Assembly (NCBI GenBank): GCA_963837365.1
Contig: CAWIMW010000003.1
Span: 186,001 to 250,000 of the forward strand
Direction of reading: 5' to 3'
Source: CAWBXL01 sp963837365
GTDB lineage: Bacteria > Acidobacteriota > Terriglobia > Terriglobales > Acidobacteriaceae
DNA length: 64,000 bases
The position numbers and the translations under genes are program-made. Under the pieces are notes generated by a model. It ran no database searches, had not been told where the DNA came from, and saw only the letters and a program-made list of their open reading frames with translations. Of the stretch, positions 18,020 to 26,607 are shown piece by piece; position 1 is the stretch's first letter, and each line of letters opens with the position of its first letter.

Positions 18020-18721
18020 GTGGAGGAATTGAGAACACGGAGTCTATACACAGCGGCAGGGAAGCGAACGTTCGATCTGCTGGCAGCCGCAATTGCGCTC
18101 TTCATTCTTTTGCCTGTTTTCCTTCTCATTGCCTTGTTACTCAAACTTACCTCCGCGGGCCCGGTGTTCTACCGACAGGAGCGTGTAGGAAAAGAAGGGC
18201 ACAACTTTAGGATCGCGAAGTTTCGCACCATGGCAGCGAATGCCGAAAAGCGCGGTCCGAGCATCACCATCGGCGGCGACCCTCGCATTACTCCCTTGGG
18301 GCGAATCATGCGGGCGCTGAAATTGGATGAACTGCCTCAGCTATGGAATGTTCTCAGAGGAGAAATGAGCCTGGTCGGTCCCCGCCCCGAAATCCCGATT
18401 TATGTGCAGAACTATAATCAGGCACAAACAAAAGTTCTGGCGGTCCGCCCGGGGATTACCGATCCCGGCTCAATCGCCTATTGGGATGAGGAAAAATTGC
18501 TGGCACAGCAGGCCTGTCCGGAAACCTACTACCTGGAAGTAGTGCTCCCGCACAAGCTGGTGCTGAATCTGGAATATATTCGCCGGATATCGTGGAAATA
18601 CGATCTTTGGTTGCTCACCAAGACGTGTTTCCGCTTGTTCAGTCGCCGTCCGTTGATTTCTTTACACGTAGCTGGTAAAGCTTCTAGTGCAAACTCATGG
18701 CAAATCAAGTCCTCAAATTAA
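18020..18721 (+). CDS. Undecaprenyl-phosphate sugar transferase (initiating glycosyltransferase)
   Basis: A monotopic membrane enzyme of 233 residues that transfers a sugar-1-phosphate to undecaprenyl phosphate to start glycan assembly. A hydrophobic hairpin lies at about 17-42. The catalytic core has VFYRQERVGKEG, the FRIAKFRTM motif, LKLDELPQLWNVLRGEMSLVGPRPE and VRPGITDPGSI. The GTG start at 18020 has GGAG about ten bases upstream, one base after the DegT stop. It lacks the long multi-helix N-terminus of WcaJ, so it is the short PglC-like form. Its end overlaps the UxaA-type gene by 25 bases. Confidence 0.88.
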   Translation: MEELRTRSLYTAAGKRTFDLLAAAIALFILLPVFLLIALLLKLTSAGPVFYRQERVGKEGHNFRIAKFRTMAANAEKRGPSITIGGDPRITPLGRIMRALKLDELPQLWNVLRGEMSLVGPRPEIPIYVQNYNQAQTKVLAVRPGITDPGSIAYWDEEKLLAQQACPETYYLEVVLPHKLVLNLEYIRRISWKYDLWLLTKTCFRLFSRRPLISLHVAGKASSANSWQIKSSN

Positions 18722-20343
18722 ATCCGAAAGACAATGTTCTGGTGGCGCTGCTCGATCTAAAGAAAGATGAGCGAGTGGAATGGTCCGGCCAACCGTATGT
18801 CCTGGTCACGGATGTCCGTGCAAAGCACAAGTTTGCCATGCAAGACCTGGCTCCCGGCGAAGAAATCATGATGTACGGTGTGCTGGTAGGTAAGGCGCAG
18901 CAACCAATTAAGAAAGGTGAGGTGCTGACGACTCGCAACATCCGTCACGACGCCTCGTCTTTTCACCAGAAAACCAACGGTTTCCACTGGGGCCCGCCCG
19001 ACATCGCTGCCTGGCAGCAGAAGACTTTCTCTGGATATCACCGCGCTGACGGACAGGTCGGTACCCGTAACTATTGGCTAGTTGTCCCACTTGTCTTTTG
19101 TGAGAACCGAAATATTGCGGTGCTAAAGCAAGCTTTCACCGAAGAACTGGGCCTGGCACCTTCGACTGGCTATCGCCGACAGGTTGCGGAACTGATCCGT
19201 CTCTATAAAGAGGGGAAACAGGACGAAATCAAGGACCATTCCTTTTCGCTGAGCGAAGCTCCGCTCCTTCACCCTCATGTGTTCGACAACGTGGATGGAA
19301 TCAAGTTCCTTATGCACGAAGGCGGATGCGGCGGAACGCGCCAGGATTCCACCACACTTTGTGGATTGATCGCGGGTTACATCCATCATCCCAACGTGGC
19401 CGGCGCAACCATATTGAGCCTCGGCTGTCAGAACGCGCAGATTGCCGTTCTCCAGGAAGAATTACGTAGGCGCGATCCTGAGTTGAAGAAACCGCTTCTG
19501 ATATTTGAACAACAGCGCAGTGGGCTGGAATCCAAGATGTTGTCCGACGCCGTGCGTGCGACGTTCCTTGGCTTGATTGAGATCAATAAAGCAAAACGCG
19601 AGCCGGCACCGCTCTCGAAATTATGTGTAGGCTTGAAGTGTGGTGGTTCTGATGGTTTCTCCGGTATCTCCGCCAATCCCGCTATCGGCCACACTTCGGA
19701 TATTCTGGCCGCGCTGGGCGGCAGAACCATTCTTTCTGAGTTTCCCGAGTTATGCGGCTCGGAACAGGACCTCATCGATCGCTGTACCCGGCCTGAATCT
19801 GCTGACCGCTTCATTCACCTCATGCACGACTATGCTGCCCGGGCCAAAGCCGTAGGTTCTGGTTTCGATATGAATCCTTCACCGGGCAACATTGGCGACG
19901 GCCTTCTCACCGATGCCATGAAGTCCGCGGGAGCAGCCAAGAAGGGCGGAACCTCTCCGGTTACAGCGGTACTCGATTACCCGGAATATGCTTCGCAACC
20001 CGGTTTGAATTTGCAGTGCACTCCGGGAAACGATGTGGAGTGTGTTACTGCGCAAGCCGGCGCCGGCGCCAGCATCGTTTTATTCACCACAGGCTTAGGC
20101 ACACCCACCGGAAACCCGGTTGCGCCTGTCGTAAAAATATCTACCAACACAAACCTGGCCAGGCGTATGCCCGACATCATTGATATTGATGCCGGGGGCA
20201 TCATCTCGGGCGACCGAACGGTAGAGCAAATGGGAGAAGAAATTCTGCAACAGGTAATTCGCATCGCCGACGGCGAGCGCACCAAAGCTGAACTGCTCGG
20301 TCAGGATGATTTCATCCCCTGGAAGCGCGGCGTTTCCCTCTAA
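18697..20343 (+). CDS. Altronate/galactarate dehydratase family protein (UxaA-type)
   Basis: A protein of 548 residues in the UxaA/GarD family, which dehydrates sugar acids such as altronate to 2-keto-3-deoxy acids. Residues 1-95 form an SAF-like domain. The main domain carries GYHRADGQVGTRNYW, EGGCGGTRQDS, GLKCGGSDGFSGISANP and FTTGLGTPTGNPVAPV. Length matches full-length two-domain enzymes. The reading frame begins inside the end of the sugar transferase gene, so expression is probably coupled. That is unexpected for a catabolic enzyme and raises the possibility that it acts on a sugar acid belonging to the glycan pathway. Confidence 0.87.
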   Translation: MANQVLKLNPKDNVLVALLDLKKDERVEWSGQPYVLVTDVRAKHKFAMQDLAPGEEIMMYGVLVGKAQQPIKKGEVLTTRNIRHDASSFHQKTNGFHWGPPDIAAWQQKTFSGYHRADGQVGTRNYWLVVPLVFCENRNIAVLKQAFTEELGLAPSTGYRRQVAELIRLYKEGKQDEIKDHSFSLSEAPLLHPHVFDNVDGIKFLMHEGGCGGTRQDSTTLCGLIAGYIHHPNVAGATILSLGCQNAQIAVLQEELRRRDPELKKPLLIFEQQRSGLESKMLSDAVRATFLGLIEINKAKREPAPLSKLCVGLKCGGSDGFSGISANPAIGHTSDILAALGGRTILSEFPELCGSEQDLIDRCTRPESADRFIHLMHDYAARAKAVGSGFDMNPSPGNIGDGLLTDAMKSAGAAKKGGTSPVTAVLDYPEYASQPGLNLQCTPGNDVECVTAQAGAGASIVLFTTGLGTPTGNPVAPVVKISTNTNLARRMPDIIDIDAGGIISGDRTVEQMGEEILQQVIRIADGERTKAELLGQDDFIPWKRGVSL

Positions 20344-20433
20344 GGTTCAATCTCTGAGCCTCATGGGGTAACCCGGAACAAAATCCTCAGCCAGTTCCGT
20401 TTTGTCACTTTTGCTCTCAGATACTAATCGACC

Positions 20434-21189
20434 CTACTGAACAAAGCGAAAGGTGCTCAAGTCCGCTTGTAGGATCAAAGTATCACCCGATTTCACCAGC
20501 CGCCCGCTGATACTTACCGGACGCGCCACCCGTACTGCTCCCCAGGCCGGAGGGATAGGCTCTCCATTCAAGTTTGCCAGTAGATAAACCACCGTGCGTC
20601 CGTCCGAGTCCCGCGCGATTAATGCTGGAGGAATTCCTCCACTCAGGCAACGGGCGGCACAATCGCGATGGACCTTCCCCTTTCCAGGGTTCATGACGCC
20701 GAAATAGCATTTGCTATCCACAATCTCGCCAGTGACCGTGACCGGACCAACCGCGCCAGTAGGCACAAGGATTTTCGAGGCAGTGTCAGTTTCCACCACA
20801 GACCCTGGCACGACCTCGAGCAAAGTCTGATCGTCACTGTAGATCAGTTTGCCGCGCAGTTTGACACTCTTGCCCGCCAACCCGGCCACGTCCTGGTTGG
20901 CGCTGTGTTTCCCGGTTCCGACAAGTACGTATCGAGAGAATTGATATCCCGCGTCCTGTACCCCTGGCCGGGTCACAAGAAGAGCCGGGTAAGGGCGCTC
21001 CTCAACCGTTCCCTCAAAATCGCGAATGGTATCGAACTCGAACGCTGACGGAGAAAACCGGTGCTGCGACTTTACCAGTGCAACTGCGATGAGCGCCGCG
21101 CCCAGCAGGAGTCCTACTACCGCGCGGCGAATCACACGCGCGATTCCCGGCGGCATTGTGGGCAGGTATCCGACAAAGAGTTCCTTCAT
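20434..21189 (-). CDS. Membrane-anchored protein with C-x12-H-x2-C-x3-C motif, Rieske-operon partner
   Basis: A protein of 251 residues with a single transmembrane helix (about 22-39) and an extracytoplasmic domain. The striking element is VDSKCYFGVMNPGKGKVHRDCAARC: Cys161, His174, Cys177 and Cys181, followed by SGGIPPALIARDSDG. This could bind a metal or cofactor or form disulfides. Flanking beta-rich segments (about 105-130 and 225-250) look OB-like. I recognise no named family. Its ATG overlaps the stop of the Rieske-type gene (ATGA), so it is the last member of that operon and likely works with it. Confidence 0.7.
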   Translation of the reverse strand: MKELFVGYLPTMPPGIARVIRRAVVGLLLGAALIAVALVKSQHRFSPSAFEFDTIRDFEGTVEERPYPALLVTRPGVQDAGYQFSRYVLVGTGKHSANQDVAGLAGKSVKLRGKLIYSDDQTLLEVVPGSVVETDTASKILVPTGAVGPVTVTGEIVDSKCYFGVMNPGKGKVHRDCAARCLSGGIPPALIARDSDGRTVVYLLANLNGEPIPPAWGAVRVARPVSISGRLVKSGDTLILQADLSTFRFVQ

Positions 21190-22241
21190 GGCGCCCCCCC
21201 CTTATTGGCCCCAATCAGAGAGGGTTCTACCCGGCTACCGGGCGCATCGGGCTTAGGATCAACCCATACCCGCCCGTCCACGACGCGTGTGCGAAAAGTA
21301 GAAACTCTTTCCGGGAAAGGCGGCGGAGATGCGCCCGTGTCCGGTACGTACTGATACCCATGCCAGGGACAAGTCACGCAGCCGTCAATTATTTTTCCTT
21401 CCCCCAAAGGCCCGTTCTGATGGCGGCAAACATTGGAGAGAGCTGAAATCTTTCCGTCATACTTGAAGATCGCAACCCGCTCGCCCGCGACCTCTACTAC
21501 CGAGGCGCAATTTTCTTCGATGCCATCCACGGCGCACGCGTCCAGGAACCCGTCCGGTGTCGTCTCTAACCTGGTTTGGTCAATCTTCTTTTCTTTGAAA
21601 GCCGCCGCCAGATGCAACGACAACACCGTAATCATGCCGACGCCGAGCACTACGACGAGTGCCGGACTGGTTTCAGACTGAAGCGCTCCCAGGGTGACGT
21701 GTGCCACCAATAGCCCATAAGCCAAATACACCAGCATGTGCAGCTTCTTCCACACGGGTGGAGTAAGGTTGCGCAGCCAAAAATCGTGACTGGTTGCCGC
21801 CATCAGAAACAGAATCAGCAGCGCCAAAAACCCAAGCTGCTGAAAGGGAAAATTCCTCAGGCTGGTGAAATCCGTGTTGGAAGTCAGCAGGCTGTAGAAC
21901 GGGTTCACCTTGCCCAGTGCGTGAAATTGAAAGATGGAAAAAGCTCCATGCCCCAATGCCAGCAGGAACATGGTTACGCCCATATGCCGCCGGTTATAGA
22001 GCAAAGGCAGAAACTTGGGGCTCAACCGGCACAACGGCCCGATGCAAAGAATAATGTGCAGCAACAACAGCGCAGCGGTCCCCAGTCCGCGAATGATTAG
22101 CGTCTCGGCAGTTGCATAAGGAAACCACCATGCTCCCAGCCCGATAAACAATGCCAGGTACGACCCCACACCGCCGCTAAGAAACAAGTCGTAGCGTTTC
22201 TTATAAGGGTTCCACCCGATCGAAGTGTACTGGACGCTCAC
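21186..22241 (-). CDS. Ferric-reductase-like transmembrane protein fused to a Rieske [2Fe-2S] domain
   Basis: A protein of 351 residues from the GTG at 22241, which overlaps the preceding stop (GTGA) and has GGAGGGG just upstream. Residues about 25-215 give six hydrophobic helices of the ferric reductase/cytochrome b type, with histidines at 62, 98, 168 and 181 as candidate haem ligands. Residues about 240-330 form a Rieske domain with CRHQNGPLGEG and CPWHGYQY, supplying the C-x-H and C-x2-H cluster ligands. It resembles neither classic MsrQ nor NADPH oxidase, since it carries Rieske in place of a flavin domain. It probably moves electrons across or along the membrane; donor and acceptor are unknown. 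Confidence 0.85.
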   Translation of the reverse strand: MSVQYTSIGWNPYKKRYDLFLSGGVGSYLALFIGLGAWWFPYATAETLIIRGLGTAALLLLHIILCIGPLCRLSPKFLPLLYNRRHMGVTMFLLALGHGAFSIFQFHALGKVNPFYSLLTSNTDFTSLRNFPFQQLGFLALLILFLMAATSHDFWLRNLTPPVWKKLHMLVYLAYGLLVAHVTLGALQSETSPALVVVLGVGMITVLSLHLAAAFKEKKIDQTRLETTPDGFLDACAVDGIEENCASVVEVAGERVAIFKYDGKISALSNVCRHQNGPLGEGKIIDGCVTCPWHGYQYVPDTGASPPPFPERVSTFRTRVVDGRVWVDPKPDAPGSRVEPSLIGANKGGAP

Positions 22242-22669
22242 GGATGCCCCTCCACTGCAACCGAATCCAGAACAGTCTTCTGTCCGCCGCTGTAAAGCAG
22301 CACAAATCCATTTAGCGGGTGAGGCAGAGGGTAAGTCGATCCGATGTCCCAACGTCCCAGTAAATGCGCGTCCGCCGGTAAAACTCCTAGTTGCGGAGCA
22401 TGGTTCGCGTAATACACCAGTAAATCAGGAGCAAGAACAGGTTTTATTGGAACCAACACCAGCGACGTCTCCCCGGTGGGGGCGGCGGAAATCTGGACCA
22501 CGAAAAAATGCTTCTGCCAATCTGAACCTTGGGACGCTATCAACCTGAAGATCGCTTGCGGTTGGGGAGGTTTCGGTCGGACCAAAATTCCGGCGACGAA
22601 CAGTACCGGCAACAAAACTGCCAGGAGTAGAAAGCTCCATCGGTGGTAACTCCGCAAAGGCTGGATCAT
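22238..22669 (-). CDS. Single-pass membrane protein in Rieske operon, unknown
   Basis: A protein of 143 residues with one N-terminal helix (about 12-30, WSFLLLAVLLPVLFVAGIL) and an extracytoplasmic beta-rich domain with no cysteine and no known motif. The ATG at 22669 overlaps the stop of the upstream gene (ATGA), and its stop overlaps the GTG of the Rieske gene. Such tight coupling argues for a subunit of the same complex, but that is inference. Confidence 0.6.
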   Translation of the reverse strand: MIQPLRSYHRWSFLLLAVLLPVLFVAGILVRPKPPQPQAIFRLIASQGSDWQKHFFVVQISAAPTGETSLVLVPIKPVLAPDLLVYYANHAPQLGVLPADAHLLGRWDIGSTYPLPHPLNGFVLLYSGGQKTVLDSVAVEGHP

Positions 22670-22908
22670 CGGTGCGGGTTCCTTTCCAGTGGAGGCTCTA
22701 CGGCACCGCTCAACCAACGCTTGAGCATAAGCGGCCAAAACGCTGTTACACCGGGAATAATAAGAAGTCGAAATCCGAGTTTGGTCTCGTGCGCTTCAGG
22801 ATCAATGCGCTGCACTCCGAAACTGACAAACGCGATGGCGAACAGGAAACCCAGCGCTGCATACACCAACAGCGCGAGGAGAAATATTCCTGCGATTCGC
22901 TCATACAT
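22666..22908 (-). CDS. Small two-helix membrane protein in Rieske operon, unknown
   Basis: A protein of 80 residues with two hydrophobic helices (about 6-30 and 43-64). The ATG at 22908 shares one base with the TAA of the SDR gene (TAATG). The frame extends further upstream inside the SDR gene, but that part is not needed. No family is recognised; its size and place suggest an accessory membrane subunit. Confidence 0.58.
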   Translation of the reverse strand: MYERIAGIFLLALLVYAALGFLFAIAFVSFGVQRIDPEAHETKLGFRLLIIPGVTAFWPLMLKRWLSGAVEPPLERNPHR

Positions 22909-23591
22909 TAGCGGCCTATGGGAACGAGCGTACCGGAAATCAACCCCGCACTCTCGTCCGCGAGCGTGAGGATCAAACTGGCCACGTCGTTCGGTTGTAC
23001 CCACTTGGAAAAATCCGCGTTCGGCATGGAAGCGCGGTTCGCCGGTGTGTCCATCGTGCCCGGCAATACTACATTGGCGGTGATGTTGGCGTCGGCATTT
23101 TCCATAGCCACGGTTTGCACCAACGTGGCCATGGCTGTTTTTGAGGCCACGTAAGCTCCCAGCGCAACATGCGGCTCAGTGGCTGCCAGACTTCCAACCG
23201 CCACGATCCTGCCATATTTCGCTGTGCGCATGGGAGGAAGCACTGCGCGCAAAGCATGGAACGCCGAAATTAAATTCAGGTCGAGCATCTGCGTCCAGGT
23301 TTTGTCGTCGGTCTGCGCGACCGCACCGGCAGCAAATCCGCCCATAACATGCGCCAGGACATCAATTTGTCCGAAGCGCGAAACGACCTGGTCCACCAGC
23401 CCCTGCACGGCGGCGGCATCGGAAAAATCAACCGCCATGGCAGTGAACCGGGGATTCATGAAGTCTGACTGTTTGATCGAACGTGATGTGCCAACGACGG
23501 TGGCACCGGCGGCGAGGAAACGCTCGGTAACGAACGATCCCAGTCCGCCCTTGGCTCCGGTGATGAGGACAACTCTGCCATTCATGTTCAT
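22908..23591 (-). CDS. Short-chain dehydrogenase/reductase
   Basis: A protein of 227 residues with the SDR nucleotide motif TGAKGGLG near residue 11, the catalytic serine in VAVGSLAAT and the YVASK active-site motif. It should oxidise or reduce an alcohol/ketone with NAD(P); the substrate is unknown. AAGG lies a few bases before the ATG at 23591. It leads directly into the membrane redox genes with a one-base overlap and follows the NRDE gene by 44 bases. Confidence 0.83.
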   Translation of the reverse strand: MNMNGRVVLITGAKGGLGSFVTERFLAAGATVVGTSRSIKQSDFMNPRFTAMAVDFSDAAAVQGLVDQVVSRFGQIDVLAHVMGGFAAGAVAQTDDKTWTQMLDLNLISAFHALRAVLPPMRTAKYGRIVAVGSLAATEPHVALGAYVASKTAMATLVQTVAMENADANITANVVLPGTMDTPANRASMPNADFSKWVQPNDVASLILTLADESAGLISGTLVPIGR

Positions 23592-23635
23592 AAGATACCT
23601 TTTCTTCAGTAAGAGGCGGAATTACAGAAAAGGTT

Positions 23636-24388
23636 TCAGGCTACGATCAGGTCTTGATGGGAAACCAGAGGCACGCGCAGCGTAAGCCCATCATGGAGAT
23701 TGCGGCAGGGAGAGCCGTTGACATACCGGAAGGTGAGTGCCGAAGGACGGAACTCCACTTCGCTATAGCTGACAGTGGCGGCGTCGGGGCGGTGGACGCA
23801 AATCGCGAAGGCGCCTTGCGTTGAACGATGAGAAGCGTGCAACGCACGCAACCAGGGAATCGTCCCAGCGTCCGGCTCGCGCCATGCAAGTTCGCATGCT
23901 TCGCTACGCTCATGTTGCGCGGTTTCATCCGACAAGCCGGAAGAAAACCAATGATGAGGCTGCCAGGGGAAGGAAACTCTCTGTAATGCTGATCCATCCC
24001 AGCGGAATTCGCATACCTGCTCTTGCGGCCAGAAGACTCCGGCCAGCCGGAAGGGAAGAATGCCGCGGAGCGAAAGTGCGTTGAGTTCCCAAGCTACATC
24101 CGCCAGATCGCTGTGTGCGATCAGTTGCGGAATCACAGATCCGCGGGAAAACTGTTTTTCCGTCACACCTTGGGTCCCCGGCAAATTCCAATTGAGCAAC
24201 GCCAGCGTGACCCCGCGTTCATTGCTGGCGATCCAGGTACCGCCCTCCGGTTCATGGGGATACGCTGCCAACACATCGCCCGCCCGAAATAGTTGAGGAG
24301 GCAGCGCGCTCGCGCGAGTGAAGCGCTCGTCGCGATTCATCGCCGCATAGTAACCGTATTTGCCAGGAACAAAACTAAAAGTACACAT
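23636..24388 (-). CDS. NRDE-family protein (TANGO2-like)
   Basis: A protein of 250 residues. MCTFSF at the start (Cys2 as potential N-terminal nucleophile), AAMNRDERFTR and EGGTWIASNERGVTLALLNW are the defining marks of the NRDE/TANGO2 family. Eukaryotic TANGO2 has been linked to haem or acyl-lipid handling, while bacterial members are largely uncharacterised. Its operon context with a haem-type ferric reductase and Rieske protein is compatible with a haem or redox role, but this is inference. A repeat-like sequence lies just upstream of its start. Confidence 0.78.
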   Translation of the reverse strand: MCTFSFVPGKYGYYAAMNRDERFTRASALPPQLFRAGDVLAAYPHEPEGGTWIASNERGVTLALLNWNLPGTQGVTEKQFSRGSVIPQLIAHSDLADVAWELNALSLRGILPFRLAGVFWPQEQVCEFRWDGSALQRVSFPWQPHHWFSSGLSDETAQHERSEACELAWREPDAGTIPWLRALHASHRSTQGAFAICVHRPDAATVSYSEVEFRPSALTFRYVNGSPCRNLHDGLTLRVPLVSHQDLIVA

Positions 24389-24397
24389 TGTGCCGTT

Positions 24398-24434
24398 ATT
24401 CTCTGTGGGACTCCACGCCCTCCGTGGTTCAAGG
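24398..24434. repeat. Intergenic repeat of the ctctgygg-ccgygg-ttcaag type
   Basis: TTCTCTGTGGGACTCC... followed by CCTCCGTGGTTCAAGG resembles part of the longer element at 49828-49910 (CTCTGCGTCCTCGGCGGTTCAAG). Both sit in short gaps between minus-strand genes. Confidence 0.4.
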
Positions 24435-24457
24435 TTTGTCTAACCAGGAAAGAAACC

Positions 24458-26077
24458 TCAATCCGCTAAGGGATAGAATGCCGCCTGTCCGCGAAACTGC
24501 TTCCAATCCCGCCAAACATCAAATGCCGAGGCCGGACGAAATCCCCGCCCCCGGTTCGCCGCCCCGATGGTATAAACCAGCTTCCACTGCTGGTACAGCG
24601 TCTTGTACGCCACCCAAAGTGAATTACGGGCATCGTAAATGTTGGTGGCTTCGGAAGCTGCCCCATTTAGTTCGATGATCTTGAATCCGGTTCCGTTGCA
24701 CAGGTCATGCTTACTGAGGTACCTGATATCAAACCTCCCGATAAAGAATTCCTGGAGTGGCAACGCAATCCGGTCAAAAACAGCCCGCAGCTTCTCGGTA
24801 TTGAGATCGGATCCATCTCGGAAGATGCATCCCTGACAATGATTGCCGGCTTCAACCAGGCGAATCCGTTTCCCCTCGGGAATGATCTCGCCAGCGCGCT
24901 TCCCAAAGCGGGTGAGATAGGTATCCGCGATCAACATCGCGCGATCATCCGCTCGAATAAGTTGTTCCAGAGTTTGTACTCCGTCGCCGATTACATAAGG
25001 GAAAACTTTCTCGGTAATGGCAAAAATGTGTCCCCGCTGTTCGTCGGGAAAGCGGTAGTAAAAAATCCCTGCTTCCTCCGGCGCATCGACGTACCTCTGG
25101 AGAACAACCGGACTGTTTACCTGGCCAAGGTAAGCTCCGGCCTCACGCCAGGAATGAATTTTGCGGAAACCTGAACCTCGTTGGGCCGCATCCGGCTTAA
25201 GCACAAAGGGAAACCCGATTTCATTTCTGCGGCAAAGAAATTCAAGTTGTTCCAGCCTCAGCGCAAGCGGACCTGGCGCCAGCAAATAAGCGTCCGCCGT
25301 GAACTCGGGGGAGGTGCGCATCAACTCGCGCAGTATATCGATCTTCGATTCGCCAACCATCCCGCCATTGCGTTGCGCAGGATTGGCCACGGTCGGCAGC
25401 GCCAGCCCACGATAGCGAATCGCCAGCCACCCGCACATCAGAGCCACGGGAGGATAAAACAACCACGCCGGCCAGAACTCCCAGCGCCGCCATTTCCTGA
25501 ATGGGAGCGAAACTTTCGTAGTTATCGAAGTACCCCAAAGCCGCCAAAGCGTTAGCAGAGCAAATACAGCCAGTCCTGCAAACCCTGCAATGGCCAAGGC
25601 TTCCGCTGTGCTTTGAGCTTGGAGTGGGAAGAAGTGTATCGCGGCAAAAACAAAACCAGTCCAGAGTGCGGCGGATAGAGCGGTAATCCCCGCGAAGGTA
25701 GCAACCGGCATCCGCATTAGGCCTGCTGCAACGTAGGCGGGAAATCGCGTGCCCGGAACCATGCGGCTCAAGGCAAGCGTCAATTGTTCTTGCCGCTTTG
25801 GATAATTTCTTTCCGAAATAGCTAGCTTCGCGTTAAGCCAGCGGGCACTTCTGGAATCAGTCGGTAATTGTTCTCTAGCAAATCGGACAGCGGCATAAAC
25901 TCCAAAGTCGCTGATCCACAGTCCAAAAAATGCGCTGAGCAGTGCAGCCGAAAGATCCAGGGCCATCGTCGAAGCAAGGGCCGCGGCCCCCACAATGGCG
26001 CCATCCTCCGAGACAAAAGCGGCGAGCACGATCCCGGCCATCAAAGCGAGTGAGCTATTGGATTCTGGAGAAATCAT
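24458..26077 (-). CDS. DedA/VTT membrane domain fused to an ATP-grasp ligase domain
   Basis: A protein of 539 residues. Residues 1-185 resemble DedA/SNARE-associated (VTT) transporters: several helices around LSRMVPGTRFPAYVAAGLM, the conserved re-entrant segment linked to lipid flipping. A further hydrophobic segment lies near 203-222. Residues about 240-505 resemble an ATP-grasp fold, with FPFVLKPDAAQRGSG (Lys294), VVLQRYVDAPEEAGIFY and KIIELNGAASEATN (Glu469, Asn471 as metal ligands). This would join a carboxylate to an amine or similar group at the cytoplasmic face. The start overlaps the DinB stop (ATGA). The fusion is unusual and its substrate is unknown. Confidence 0.75.
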   Translation of the reverse strand: MISPESNSSLALMAGIVLAAFVSEDGAIVGAAALASTMALDLSAALLSAFFGLWISDFGVYAAVRFAREQLPTDSRSARWLNAKLAISERNYPKRQEQLTLALSRMVPGTRFPAYVAAGLMRMPVATFAGITALSAALWTGFVFAAIHFFPLQAQSTAEALAIAGFAGLAVFALLTLWRLWGTSITTKVSLPFRKWRRWEFWPAWLFYPPVALMCGWLAIRYRGLALPTVANPAQRNGGMVGESKIDILRELMRTSPEFTADAYLLAPGPLALRLEQLEFLCRRNEIGFPFVLKPDAAQRGSGFRKIHSWREAGAYLGQVNSPVVLQRYVDAPEEAGIFYYRFPDEQRGHIFAITEKVFPYVIGDGVQTLEQLIRADDRAMLIADTYLTRFGKRAGEIIPEGKRIRLVEAGNHCQGCIFRDGSDLNTEKLRAVFDRIALPLQEFFIGRFDIRYLSKHDLCNGTGFKIIELNGAASEATNIYDARNSLWVAYKTLYQQWKLVYTIGAANRGRGFRPASAFDVWRDWKQFRGQAAFYPLAD

Positions 26078-26607
26078 GTTCCCCAGCTAGCCATCTGTCC
26101 GGCACGATGTTTAAGGGTAGAGGGAGCAACTCCAAACTCTGGGACCACGCCAACCCCAACTGAGTCGCAGAGCAGGCGGACAATTGCGTAGTGGTGGACG
26201 GCATGACCGATGCAGAAAGCCAGTTCGCGCGCTATAACCGATAGCAGCCGCACCGGCGTTGCATTTCCGTAGCCGACGCTGTAGCACACCGTGCAGTGTT
26301 CAGTCAGCTGATCAAACTGATAATTACTGAAAGAGCGAATCAATCGTTTCGTGGTGGCGCGGGCAAATCGCAAATCAGTTTCCAGCTGTGGATCGCGCGC
26401 CCGGTTGTCGTAATCAATCTCACCCGATAAAGCCCCCGCTTCCAGGCAGACAAAATGGTCGAGCACATGCCGGTAATGCTGCCCAATCGAAGCATTGTGA
26501 GGCGCCGGAACCACCGCGGCGAAACTCTCCTCGCTGAGTTCCGCCAGCAGGGCAAGCCCCTGCTGCAACACGTCTTCTGCCGCTTGTACAAGCGAAACCG
26601 TTGTCAC
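26074..26607 (-). CDS. DinB/YfiT-family metal-dependent protein
   Basis: A protein of 177 residues from the GTG at 26607, which overlaps the DoxX stop (GTGA) and has GGGGAGAG just upstream. It has the four-helix DinB fold with SIGQHYRHVLDHF and FCIGHAVHHYAIVR supplying the usual three histidine metal ligands. Family members include bacillithiol- and mycothiol-dependent transferases, which is of interest as the window encodes BshA. The substrate cannot be told from sequence. Confidence 0.8.
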   Translation of the reverse strand: MTTVSLVQAAEDVLQQGLALLAELSEESFAAVVPAPHNASIGQHYRHVLDHFVCLEAGALSGEIDYDNRARDPQLETDLRFARATTKRLIRSFSNYQFDQLTEHCTVCYSVGYGNATPVRLLSVIARELAFCIGHAVHHYAIVRLLCDSVGVGVVPEFGVAPSTLKHRAGQMASWGT

